Positions 51,791 to 58,877 of a stretch of DNA of 64,000 nt are shown here, piece after piece (position 1 is the first letter of the stretch; each line of letters opens with the position of its first letter). Under the pieces are notes generated by a model that did not search any database, had not been told where the DNA came from, and saw only the letters and a program-made list of their open reading frames with translations. Origin of the DNA: Vibrio sp. FE10 (GTDB lineage: Bacteria > Pseudomonadota > Gammaproteobacteria > Enterobacterales > Vibrionaceae); assembly GCF_030297155.1 (NCBI RefSeq), contig NZ_AP028067.1, positions 248,001 to 312,000 of the forward strand, in the 5' to 3' direction. The position numbers and the translations under genes were made by a program.

Positions 51791-52108
51791 ATGAAAATAC
51801 TATCGCTTGATGAGTGTCAGCGAGATTTAGCTGCGTTGGACGCGGCTGACAGACTCACCGCCAACATGAAAGTAGAAATTGACCGCTTCAAAGAAATGGA
51901 TACCAGCAAGCTCATGAAAAAAGCCATGGGAATGCTGATGAGTGGCAATTTGTCGCTCGAAGCTTTAGGGCTTCCCGTGAATCTATTTGAGCAATTAGAG
52001 CAACTCGAAAAACTCAATGGAGTGGCGCGCAATAAGTACCGCGCTGTCGTTGTGGCCAACCAAGAGCAACTTGGTGATGTGGAAAGCGTCGAGGTGAAAC
52101 ATGGCTAA
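51791..52108 (+). CDS. Phage protein of unknown function (105 aa)
   Basis: I do not recognise this protein. It is predicted helical and mildly acidic, starting MKILSLDECQRDLAALDAAD, with a possible coiled coil around LPVNLFEQLEQLEKLNGVAR. It has no membrane segment. ATG 51791 has AGAGGA upstream, and the frame also allows a GTG six codons earlier. The stop overlaps the next ATG by eight bases, so it belongs to the virion/packaging operon. Confidence 0.7.
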   Translation: MKILSLDECQRDLAALDAADRLTANMKVEIDRFKEMDTSKLMKKAMGMLMSGNLSLEALGLPVNLFEQLEQLEKLNGVARNKYRAVVVANQEQLGDVESVEVKHG

Positions 52109-52646
52109 ATATGAAAACCCTGTTCGTGGGTATATCGCCTGTCCTGTTTGCCAGTCTACCGCCACCACTCACCAAGTGGGTGAGGGTCAATTGATCGCGT
52201 CTGGTGAGCCACCAAAAAACAGCCGTAACATTGGACTCATGTATTACCGTTGCCCTGAGTGCGGTAACAGTTCGAATAGCAAAAAGGTTACGGAGTTCAT
52301 CAAAGCTAATTCCGTTGCTGAGTTAACCGAACTTAAACCGAATCCAACCGAAAAAGGTTCGGTTATTGAGTCGGATTTGATAACCGAGCCTAACCCTATC
52401 GATGCAAGTGAGTTAACCGAATTGGTGCAAATGGATGAAGTCAGTAAAGACGCGGCTCCCAACCGAGAGATAACCGAAACGGTCGCAGATGAAAAAACAG
52501 AAAATGCCCCAAGTAAATTCCCCTTTAAACGAGTAATCACGGGGTTAGCCTCGGTTATCTTCATCATTTGGGCAGTGTCTCAGCTGCTACCGAAACCGAA
52601 AGCCCCAACCGAACAATCGCAAGGGGGCGAACATGGAGCAAGCTAA
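52101..52646 (+). CDS. Phage protein with N-terminal zinc ribbon and C-terminal TM helix
   Basis: The 181-aa product begins with a two-knuckle zinc ribbon (ACPVCQSTATTH, then YRCPECGNSS). A Thr-Glu-rich linker and one transmembrane helix near the end (VITGLASVIFIIWAVSQLLP, residues about 144-163) follow. The linker is built from repeated (L/I/V/P)TE steps, reflecting a DNA-level ACCGA repeat. Zinc ribbon plus TM suggests a membrane-associated assembly or DNA-binding protein. I know no named family. It overlaps the next gene by 14 bases. Confidence 0.7.
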   Translation: MAKYENPVRGYIACPVCQSTATTHQVGEGQLIASGEPPKNSRNIGLMYYRCPECGNSSNSKKVTEFIKANSVAELTELKPNPTEKGSVIESDLITEPNPIDASELTELVQMDEVSKDAAPNREITETVADEKTENAPSKFPFKRVITGLASVIFIIWAVSQLLPKPKAPTEQSQGGEHGAS

Positions 52647-52835
52647 CGAAACCTTACCAGGTGAACAAGTTGAACTGGATGATTGGGGGGATTTTGGCTC
52701 TGTTATTCATCAGCTTGAAGAACAAGAGAAAACCGAGAGCGATTTAGTTGGCTTAACCGAGCTAACCGAAACAGTAACCGAAGATAAAACAGAAGCTATG
52801 GCGGGCTTACTGAATATCTTGTTTGCCTTAACCGA
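52324..52835. repeat. Dispersed (T/A/C)AACCGA repeats across two phage genes
   Basis: ACCGA occurs about fifteen times in 510 bp on the plus strand and twice in reverse (near 52358 and 52550). It is usually preceded by TTA, ATA, GTA or CCA. Most are in frame as Thr-Glu, but at least one (AAACCGAAT) is in another frame. Confidence 0.6.
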
Positions 52836-53100
52836 GCAAGCGACTTCCATCATTTCAGGAGTTGAATTTGAGTTTGACGGTAAAGGTAAGCAAGCTGTGA
52901 TGGATGCGGCTGAACCTGTCTTTGCAAAACACGGTAGTACGCTTATGAGCGTGTTTGGGGATTACATCGAAGAGGCGACCTTATTACTTGCGGTTCTTGG
53001 TTTGATTTATGCCTCTAAAAAGCAATTGGTCATGCTGCAACAATCAAAGGAGGTGGACGGTGAAAAAACCGAAGCCCCTAGCCCTACCGAACCCCGTTAA
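52633..53100 (+). CDS. Phage protein with C-terminal membrane segment (155 aa)
   Basis: I do not recognise this protein. It is acidic at the N-terminus (EQVELDDWGDFGSVIHQLEE), continues the Thr-Glu repeats of the preceding protein, and has hydrophobic stretches at about residues 57-75 and 110-130 (ATLLLAVLGLIYASKKQLVM). The short charged tail then overlaps the start of the ATPase gene. Its position directly before the ATPase suggests a role at the packaging vertex or in the internal membrane, by context only. Confidence 0.65.
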   Translation: MEQANETLPGEQVELDDWGDFGSVIHQLEEQEKTESDLVGLTELTETVTEDKTEAMAGLLNILFALTEQATSIISGVEFEFDGKGKQAVMDAAEPVFAKHGSTLMSVFGDYIEEATLLLAVLGLIYASKKQLVMLQQSKEVDGEKTEAPSPTEPR

Positions 53101-53824
53101 CTCAAACCCGTCACATGATGCCGAGCACACCATTTATGTGGCGGGAACAGGAGGAGGTAAAACCTCAGCCGTTAAGCATTTGGGGCTAGTTCCTAAAACG
53201 GCTCAAGCGGTCTTTTTTGACCCCTACACCAACTACGCAGGGAGTAAATTTCAAGGCCAAATGTGCCACGGCACTTCATCACGCTTAACCTTTGTCAAAA
53301 CGCTCATTATGGCGCGTCGTCGCGGTGGCTCGTTTAAGCTGGCCTACATTCCAGCAAATGGGGCAACGGGCGACGAATTAGAGTTCTTTGCGTCGGTGGT
53401 GTGGTCGGTGGGTAACGGTCGGGCTAGCCAGCTCTATACCGTTATCGAAGAATTGGCTTCATGTGTTGAAACCTCGGGCAAGCTTCGAGGTCGTGCGGGT
53501 GAGCTTTTGCGCGGAGGTCGTCAATACGGTCTGGTGGTGCATACGGTGTTTCAACGAGGGCAAGAGGTACCAAAAACCGTGACTGAACAATCAAGCGTTT
53601 GGTGGGTGGGCGCGGTTAACTCAATGAGTGATGCTCAATGGATAGCGGATAAACGCGGGTTGGATGTGAATATCGTGGCGGGGCTAAAGTCTGCCAAGGT
53701 CAATAAAGAACGCATTGGTAAACCGATAGCCGAATACTTATTGATTGGTGATGGTATCGGCAACATCGAGCACAAAGCGTTTAACTGTCAGTCAGGCTCT
53801 AAGCTCAATTTAAACTACCGTTAA
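53060..53824 (+). CDS. Genome packaging ATPase, FtsK/HerA type (PM2 P9-like)
   Basis: The 254-aa protein has Walker A AGTGGGKTSAV (K34, T35) and a Walker B-like LYTVIEELAS (E130/E131). A later segment, LLRGGRQYGLVVHTVFQRGQEVPKT, resembles the sensor region of FtsK/HerA ATPases. Such ATPases package DNA in membrane-containing icosahedral phages (PM2 P9, PRD1 P9). There is no transmembrane segment, unlike the Zot proteins of filamentous phages. I chose GTG 53060 because AAAGGAGG lies eight bases before it; the longer frame from 53009 overlaps the previous gene. Confidence 0.8.
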   Translation: MKKPKPLALPNPVNSNPSHDAEHTIYVAGTGGGKTSAVKHLGLVPKTAQAVFFDPYTNYAGSKFQGQMCHGTSSRLTFVKTLIMARRRGGSFKLAYIPANGATGDELEFFASVVWSVGNGRASQLYTVIEELASCVETSGKLRGRAGELLRGGRQYGLVVHTVFQRGQEVPKTVTEQSSVWWVGAVNSMSDAQWIADKRGLDVNIVAGLKSAKVNKERIGKPIAEYLLIGDGIGNIEHKAFNCQSGSKLNLNYR

Positions 53825-53835
53825 TCGACCTTTTT

Positions 53836-53867
53836 AACCTATAGGTTACCCGTTCAACCTATAGGTT
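53836..53867. promoter_or_regulatory. Two copies of the palindrome AACCTATAGGTT before the capsid operon
   Basis: AACCTATAGGTTAC occurs at 53836 and 53856, exactly 20 bp apart (two helical turns). The 12-bp core is a perfect palindrome. The pair lies in the 131-bp gap between the ATPase gene and the capsid genes, one of few gaps in the element. It is a good candidate for the operator of a late-gene regulator. Confidence 0.65.
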
Positions 53868-53955
53868 ACTTTCCCTTCCTTTTTTTACCTCACTCCTATT
53901 TGATAAACGCTCAATTTGATTATTCACAATCCAACGTCGAGAGACAGGGGAACTC

Positions 53956-54084
53956 ATGAAAGCTCAACATAAAAACATGTTGATTGCTGTAGCGCTGACC
54001 TTACTGGTGATTGCCATCATCAATAACGTATCAACGCTAGAAGCAGTCAAAGAACTCATTAACGGCAAGCGTGGCTGGTTTTAA
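53956..54084 (+). CDS. Small single-TM phage membrane protein (42 aa)
   Basis: It has a short basic N-terminus (MKAQHKN), one helix (MLIAVALTLLVIAIINNV) and a polar tail ending GKRGWF. PM2 virions contain many such small proteins in the internal membrane. GGGGAAC precedes the ATG, and the stop overlaps the ribosome site of the capsid gene (TAAGGAGAT). Confidence 0.7.
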   Translation: MKAQHKNMLIAVALTLLVIAIINNVSTLEAVKELINGKRGWF

Positions 54085-54096
54085 GGAGATATAAAC

Positions 54097-54912
54097 ATGT
54101 CAGTAAAACCAATCAAACTTAATTCCATGGTCGGTGCTGCTTGGGGGCAAAAAGGTACGTTACCTATCCCTGTTGGTCCTACTTATCAAGAGTTGGTATT
54201 AGAGACCAATGCCGAAGCAGCCGATATTGAGCGTTTGTCTATCACGCTTAATGCAGAAGAAATCTATGTCTTAACGGGCAGTGAGATTTTGATGCTTGAG
54301 CGTTACAAACAACGTGCTCATACAACAGGCCACTACGTGATCCCATTTAGTGATATTTCCGCACGTACTAAAAATGGTGTTCGTTACACGGGGCTGGTGA
54401 CGGAAGCGGGTGACAACATTCACTTAGATATCCAGTTCAAAGCGAAAGCCAGTGGCGACCCGCTATCGATTCAAGTTCATGCGTGGGTGACTAATGCACA
54501 ACCTGCACGAATCATCGTGCCAATGGTTAAGCGTGAAACTATGCCAGCGAACGCGGCAGGGGTGAACGAATTTACAAGCCTAGTCTCAAGTCCATTGATT
54601 AGTTTACGTCGTGCGCACTTTATGCACACGGGTATCACTAAACTCGAAGTTGAGCGCGACTTTGTCAAAGAGTACGAAGCCAACAAGTTTATCAATGAAG
54701 CGAACGCCAAGCGTAACGAACGTACACCTCAAGCGGGTTACTTTCACTTCGACCCTATTGTGCGTGGCTTCTCTATCGATGAGCTATTTCCAACACAGCA
54801 CAGCTCTAACTTGAAGTTCTCAGTAACAACGAGTGACGTAGCAGGCTCAATTCCTATTTTGGTTGAATCGGTGAAAGTGGTTCGCCCTGAAATGCTCGCG
54901 GGTCGAAGCTAA
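54097..54912 (+). CDS. Candidate major capsid protein, double-jelly-roll (PM2 P2-like)
   Basis: The 271-aa protein has no signal peptide or membrane segment and reads as all-beta. Its length is close to PM2 P2 (about 269). Its start, LNSMVGAAWGQKGTLPIP then GPTYQELVLET, resembles the opening of PM2 P2 as I recall it (LNS, a Gly/Ser stretch, LPIGQTYE). Later segments LSITLNAEEIYVLTGSEIL and YFHFDPIVRGFSIDELFP fit a second barrel. It has a strong AAGGAGATAT ribosome site, as expected for an abundant protein, and is followed by small membrane proteins. In PM2 the trimeric P2 forms a pseudo T=21 shell over an inner membrane. The match is by memory, so the fold is likely but unproven. Confidence 0.7.
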   Translation: MSVKPIKLNSMVGAAWGQKGTLPIPVGPTYQELVLETNAEAADIERLSITLNAEEIYVLTGSEILMLERYKQRAHTTGHYVIPFSDISARTKNGVRYTGLVTEAGDNIHLDIQFKAKASGDPLSIQVHAWVTNAQPARIIVPMVKRETMPANAAGVNEFTSLVSSPLISLRRAHFMHTGITKLEVERDFVKEYEANKFINEANAKRNERTPQAGYFHFDPIVRGFSIDELFPTQHSSNLKFSVTTSDVAGSIPILVESVKVVRPEMLAGRS

Positions 54913-54921
54913 GGAGCCGAT

Positions 54922-55194
54922 ATGAGCTTTTTTGATGACCTCTTAGAGTTTGGGGGCGGTGCGCTTGATAGCGTGGGTGAAAATGCCGATTGGCTGTTTG
55001 GTGATGATGACAATTCATCTAACCCAAACACTACCCAGCAACCTAACGCACCCGTTGTTGATAATAACGGCAACGCTGTTACAACCCCTCAAGGCTCACT
55101 TGTAGCGAAAGATAACACCCTGCTTTATATCGGTGGTGGTATTGCTGCGCTGTTAGTGTTGGTTCTGCTTGTTGTCATGCTGAAAGGTAAATAG
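54922..55194 (+). CDS. Small C-terminally anchored phage membrane protein (90 aa)
   Basis: It has an acidic, glycine-containing N-terminus (MSFFDDLLEFGGGALDSVGE), a Pro/Asn/Thr-rich linker and one C-terminal TM helix (LLYIGGGIAALLVLVLLVVM) ending in GK. I do not recognise a family. Its position right after the capsid gene, nine bases downstream with AAGGAG, suggests a virion membrane protein. Confidence 0.7.
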   Translation: MSFFDDLLEFGGGALDSVGENADWLFGDDDNSSNPNTTQQPNAPVVDNNGNAVTTPQGSLVAKDNTLLYIGGGIAALLVLVLLVVMLKGK

Positions 55195-55196
55195 TT

Positions 55197-55343
55197 ATGC
55201 CATTACTTTTCATTGGTTTAGGTGGACTTGGGCTTGGGTCTGCACTTGGGTTTGGTGTGAGTCAGGGCATCAATAAGGCTCTGACTGCTACCGCGTTGAT
55301 TGCCCTGTTATACCTTGCCTACAAATCGGGAGTGTTTCGCTAA
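55197..55343 (+). CDS. Small phage membrane protein (48 aa)
   Basis: It has two hydrophobic segments: a glycine-rich one (LLFIGLGGLGLGSALGFGV) and a second (ALTATALIALLYLAY), with a short basic end. It starts two bases after the previous stop, and its own stop overlaps the next ATG (TAATG). Confidence 0.65.
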   Translation: MPLLFIGLGGLGLGSALGFGVSQGINKALTATALIALLYLAYKSGVFR

Positions 55344-55549
55344 TGCTAGGTTCATTAACGTCTTTAACGGGTGGCGGTGGCTTGACGGGCGGGTCTTCGG
55401 GGCCAGCAAAATCAGGTAACACATCTAACACCACAAATAACAGTGGCTTTACTGCTGGCGCAATGAATTTTGGCAGCAACAATGGCATACCGTGGTGGGG
55501 AATTGCGCTTGTTGCTCTGATTGCGCTGTATGTTCTCACTCGAAAGTAA
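55343..55549 (+). CDS. Small glycine-rich phage membrane protein (68 aa)
   Basis: A Gly/Ser/Asn-rich N-terminal half (LTGGGGLTGGSSGPAKSG) is followed by one TM helix (IPWWGIALVALIALYVL) and TRK. It is translationally coupled to its neighbours on both sides. The layout, a flexible polar part outside a single helix, resembles virion membrane proteins of PM2-like phages. Confidence 0.65.
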   Translation: MLGSLTSLTGGGGLTGGSSGPAKSGNTSNTTNNSGFTAGAMNFGSNNGIPWWGIALVALIALYVLTRK

Positions 55550-56453
55550 CTTAATTCCTGAAACTTGGGGCAATGCCAAGCCGAGGCTATGTAAAGCCCT
55601 TGGTGATTACCTCAAACAAGCAGAAATTGAAGTTCAAGAGGGACGAGAGTCCCTTTATCGAGTGGAAGATACCTACATGTTACTGCGCGGTGAGCAATCA
55701 CAATCAGGCTCTAACGAGTTAGTGGTTGTTGCGTTAGCAGGTGATATGGCAGCGGGTACGCTCAGTGCAATTAATCACGGTAAAGCGAACGGCTTTGACT
55801 CCATTCGCGCCCACTTTAGCAAACGCGGAGCCCATCGCTATATTCAGCGTAAATTACGATTGCCTGTTCGAGAGGTTGAAACTCACAAGAATGAGCATGT
55901 ATTACAGATAAGGTTTGATGATATGGGCGGGAAAAGTAGCTCAAGAAGTGACGCTAAAACCGTCACCACAACCACAAACAAAAGCAATAGCCAAGGTATC
56001 GGTGGCGATAACAATGGCTTTGCGCTGTCAGGGATAGAAAACTCTGACATCAATTTAAGCATGACTGACCATGGCGCAATGGCAGTTGCAGGTCGAACGG
56101 CAGAAGAAGCGTTTAAATTCGGAACTGACGCATTAGATTTTTCAGCAGACACCGTTGATGCTTCTTTGGGTTTTGGTGAGAAAGCGTTAGACGGAGCGTT
56201 CAGTTTTGGTGAGAGCGCATTGGATGCAAATGCAAATCTTAGCGAGCACGCGATAGATTCAATTAAATCCATGGCAGGCCAACAAACGGAAACGACCAAA
56301 GCAGCACTTGCAATAGCAGGGGCAGCAAAAGCGCGAGAGCAAACGGGTGAGAACGAAAGCAATAACGAGTTACTGAAAAATGTGTCTCTTATGGTCGGGA
56401 TTCTCGTCTCGGTATTAACGATGGCTTATATGTTCGCGGGGCGTAAACAATGA
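55530..56453 (+). CDS. Probable virion protein with FGxxALD repeats and C-terminal TM (307 aa)
   Basis: I do not recognise this protein. The N-terminal half (about 1-120) looks globular. A Ser/Thr-rich spacer and an Ala-rich part with repeats FGTDALDFSAD, FGEKALDGAF and FGESALDANA follow. A C-terminal TM helix (SLMVGILVSVLTMAYMFAG) is present. ATG 55530 is chosen over TTG 55521. It overlaps the preceding gene by 20 bases and the next by four. The repeats and anchor suggest a fibre or membrane-anchored vertex component. Confidence 0.65.
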   Translation: MFSLESNLIPETWGNAKPRLCKALGDYLKQAEIEVQEGRESLYRVEDTYMLLRGEQSQSGSNELVVVALAGDMAAGTLSAINHGKANGFDSIRAHFSKRGAHRYIQRKLRLPVREVETHKNEHVLQIRFDDMGGKSSSRSDAKTVTTTTNKSNSQGIGGDNNGFALSGIENSDINLSMTDHGAMAVAGRTAEEAFKFGTDALDFSADTVDASLGFGEKALDGAFSFGESALDANANLSEHAIDSIKSMAGQQTETTKAALAIAGAAKAREQTGENESNNELLKNVSLMVGILVSVLTMAYMFAGRKQ

Positions 56454-57100
56454 AGCAACTGCATACCTTAAATACTGGCGAAGCCATTAAATTTAACGCA
56501 GGTCAGGCTGGTAAGTACCTCATAATGCGTGAGGCCAGTAATACCGTCATGTTGCGCGGTGATGCTCTGCGACCTGTAGAAATTGAACGTGGTGACACGG
56601 TTGATATCACTCGTTTTGATGAGCTTGAACTTTTTAATCACAAAGTGGATGCCGTGACGATTGAATATCAAATCGCAGATGTTCCAATCATCACCAAAGC
56701 GCAAAAAATTGATATCAGTAATTCGGTAGCGATTAGCGAGATTTTAACGCCAATTACCGTTGATAAAGTTCTATCCCCGATAAAGGTGGGCGAAGTCCAA
56801 ACCGAGGTAAAAACACGCATTCAAAATGACGTCCTCAAGGTGGAAAAGCTTGCTGATTTGTACACCTTGCAAAAGGTCGGCAGTGGGTTATTGGACTTAA
56901 CAAGCGATGAGCAAATTATTGATGGGAAAGCTGGGCGTAAAGGGCTCTTTATTCAGGCTTCTACCGACAATGCCAGCCCCGTGTTGGTGCAAGGCTTAAT
57001 TGATCTTACAGCTGGCGGTCATACATTAATTCAAACGGATGCCATCGTGACACTGCAAGGTGCCATAGGCGATAGCGTCAAAGTAGGGGAGTTTATCTAA
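56450..57100 (+). CDS. Probable virion protein of unknown function (216 aa)
   Basis: I do not recognise this protein. It reads as beta-rich with two similar halves. The start MKQLHTLNTGEAIKFNAGQ and the later RKGLFIQASTDNASPVLVQG, then GDSVKVGEFI, are both short strands broken by Gly/Asp turns. The middle carries repeated ITVDKVLSPIKVGEV-type steps. There is no signal peptide or TM. Its place between the anchored repeat protein and the 227-aa protein makes a spike or penton component plausible. Confidence 0.6.
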   Translation: MKQLHTLNTGEAIKFNAGQAGKYLIMREASNTVMLRGDALRPVEIERGDTVDITRFDELELFNHKVDAVTIEYQIADVPIITKAQKIDISNSVAISEILTPITVDKVLSPIKVGEVQTEVKTRIQNDVLKVEKLADLYTLQKVGSGLLDLTSDEQIIDGKAGRKGLFIQASTDNASPVLVQGLIDLTAGGHTLIQTDAIVTLQGAIGDSVKVGEFI

Positions 57101-57783
57101 TGTTCCAACTTTCAAACCCGCCCCAAGCCTCTTCAAGTTCGGGCTCAGTTGGGGAAGTCGGGGCTAATGTTTTGGCCTGTATTCCTCTAGGTGCTCAAGA
57201 TGGAGGGAGTGCGTCCGGTTTCGTGACCATCTTAAATAACCTTTATAACGACCCTGAGCGTAGTCATAACGCGGCTCTATATCATCGAAATGAAAGCATT
57301 AATGGTGAGTGGGGTCGAAGAATGCAATTAAAGTCAGCAGTCGATTTGATAACGAAAGCGGAGCCTTATGATTCTGTATCGTTAATGATGTCGGTCACGC
57401 TCAAAGGGAAGATAAATCTTGATGCGTCAACGGCTGCGAAGGTGAGCGCGTTAGATACTCCTATTTCTTGCGTAATCGGAATTAAGACTCAAGCCGCCCC
57501 ATCATATAGAGGCGCGTATTGCAGTGTGACAGCTGCGTACTCTTCGAGTGATTCGTCATTGGTCTTTGGTGGTTCGTCTGATGTTGTTCTTAATGTTCAA
57601 GCGGGCGATGTAGCCAGTATTGCTGAATCAGAACTTCAAATTTCTTTCGATGTGGAAGATATAACTAATGATGTGATGGTTTACTTGGAAGAGGCACCTG
57701 CAACGTTAGAAAACTTGTTTGGGCTTATTCATGTCAAAAAGGCGTGGATTGCTGAGGAAGCTGTTTATCCGGTGCCTGATTAA
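57100..57783 (+). CDS. Probable virion protein of unknown function (227 aa)
   Basis: I do not recognise this protein. It is beta-rich and Ser/Gly-rich (PQASSSSGSVGEVGANVLAC), with three cysteines and no TM. The start overlaps the previous stop by one base (TAATG), so it is coupled to it. Receptor-binding proteins of tailless phages lie in similar positions and diverge fastest, so the lack of recognisable similarity is not surprising. Assignment is by context only. Confidence 0.6.
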   Translation: MFQLSNPPQASSSSGSVGEVGANVLACIPLGAQDGGSASGFVTILNNLYNDPERSHNAALYHRNESINGEWGRRMQLKSAVDLITKAEPYDSVSLMMSVTLKGKINLDASTAAKVSALDTPISCVIGIKTQAAPSYRGAYCSVTAAYSSSDSSLVFGGSSDVVLNVQAGDVASIAESELQISFDVEDITNDVMVYLEEAPATLENLFGLIHVKKAWIAEEAVYPVPD

Positions 57784-57799
57784 CAAGGGTTTGGTGGTA

Positions 57800-58285
57800 A
57801 TGAATATTAAGTATTTGCTAGTACTGCTTTTCCTGATCCTGTTTGGGGGATACCTAATGAAAAAAGACAAGATAATCAAAATAGTGAGTGGCTTTGCTTT
57901 ATCAGCTAGAAGTGAGATGCGCATGGTGGGTGTGCGCGGTGATTTAAAGCGAGTCGTTCGCCGCGCTATTGAGCTAACCCCGTTTGATTTTGGCATCACG
58001 TCAGGTAAGCGCACCGCAGAGGAACAGAACGCTCTATTCAAACAAGGCGCAAGCCAGTTAGACGGATACAGCAAAAAAAGCCGTCACCAATCAGGCTGCG
58101 CGGTTGATTTTGTGGTGTACGACGAAAACGGCAAAGTGACGTGGGGCTTTAGTTATTACGAACAAGTGAGTTGGGCATTCAAACAGGCAGCGGATGAGTT
58201 AGGTATTCCGATTGTATGGGGCGGTGATTGGGTCAGCTTTAAAGATGGTCCTCATATCGAACTCGATAGAGCCCATTACTCATAG
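57800..58285 (+). CDS. Membrane-anchored M15 (VanY-like) endopeptidase, probable endolysin
   Basis: The 161-aa protein starts with an uncleaved hydrophobic helix (YLLVLLFLILFGGYLM) and then has an M15-type L-Ala-D-Glu/D,D-peptidase domain. The zinc motif is SRHQSGCAVDF (His and Asp) and the second His lies in GPHIEL, with ITSGKRTAEEQNALF before it. The N-terminal anchor is typical of signal-anchor-release endolysins or of virion-bound lytic enzymes (PM2 P7 plays that role). ATG 57800 overlaps the ribosome site GGTGGTAATG. Substrate is peptidoglycan stem peptides by family. Confidence 0.8.
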   Translation: MNIKYLLVLLFLILFGGYLMKKDKIIKIVSGFALSARSEMRMVGVRGDLKRVVRRAIELTPFDFGITSGKRTAEEQNALFKQGASQLDGYSKKSRHQSGCAVDFVVYDENGKVTWGFSYYEQVSWAFKQAADELGIPIVWGGDWVSFKDGPHIELDRAHYS

Positions 58286-58321
58286 TTACACCATCAAGTA
58301 TTTAAGGAAGAGCAAATTACT

Positions 58322-58540
58322 ATGAAAAGCTTATTAGAAAAAATCGGAATCGACCTTGACCAACCATCCACTAAAAAGGGGTTAGCGTTAGTTGGCGCGG
58401 GAGCTGCTTTGGTAGCTGGTCACCCTGAACTTATCACCGCGAGCATATCGGCAGACGGTGTTCAATTCGGTGGCATTATTGGCGTAAGTGCACCAATAGT
58501 ATTTGGCCTATGGGAAACCCTACGTAATGAGTTCAAGTAA
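58322..58540 (+). CDS. Small membrane protein, holin candidate (72 aa)
   Basis: It has two hydrophobic segments, ALVGAGAALVAGHPELIT and FGGIIGVSAPIVFGLW, with a charged N-terminus and a short charged tail (ETLRNEFK). The layout and place right after the endopeptidase gene suggest a holin. There is no sequence motif for that class, so this is contextual. GGAAGAG precedes the ATG. Confidence 0.6.
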   Translation: MKSLLEKIGIDLDQPSTKKGLALVGAGAALVAGHPELITASISADGVQFGGIIGVSAPIVFGLWETLRNEFK

Positions 58541-58701
58541 TGGCAGAGTATCAAACAATAATTGTTGCCGTTGTTAGTGCTTTGTCTAGTGGTGTCGGAG
58601 TAGGCATTACGCTTAAAACGGATGTTAAGTGGCTGCGCTTGATGATGGAAAAAATGGATGAACGTTTGACTCGACTTGAAAGTAAAAGCCCTAACTCATA
58701 G
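58540..58701 (+). CDS. Small membrane protein with coiled-coil tail (53 aa)
   Basis: It has an N-terminal TM helix (IIVAVVSALSSGVGVGITL) followed by an amphipathic heptad segment (VKWLRLMMEKMDERLTRLES). Its start overlaps the preceding stop (TAATG). The shape resembles XhlA-type lysis accessory proteins or small inner-membrane spanins. Confidence 0.6.
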   Translation: MAEYQTIIVAVVSALSSGVGVGITLKTDVKWLRLMMEKMDERLTRLESKSPNS

Positions 58702-58877
58702 GGTGTAATAATTTAGACCGATAAATCGATCTCGTTCTTATATTGTCAGTAGTAAGTGGTTACAAGCCCTTTTTTATGTGATTATCTAACTAGTTACAGG
58801 GATATTGGTAGGTAGGTTAGTATCGAAAAATGAGGCCACCGACTGATACGATGTTATGTTTTTTGGAGTACTAATCG

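Noticed and set aside
49839..57783. Reading the element as a filamentous (inovirus) prophage, because of the rolling-circle initiator, P-loop ATPase and small TM proteins
   Set aside because: The ATPase has no membrane segment, unlike Zot. There is a 271-aa soluble beta-rich coat candidate and an M15 lysis enzyme, and filamentous phages do not lyse their hosts.
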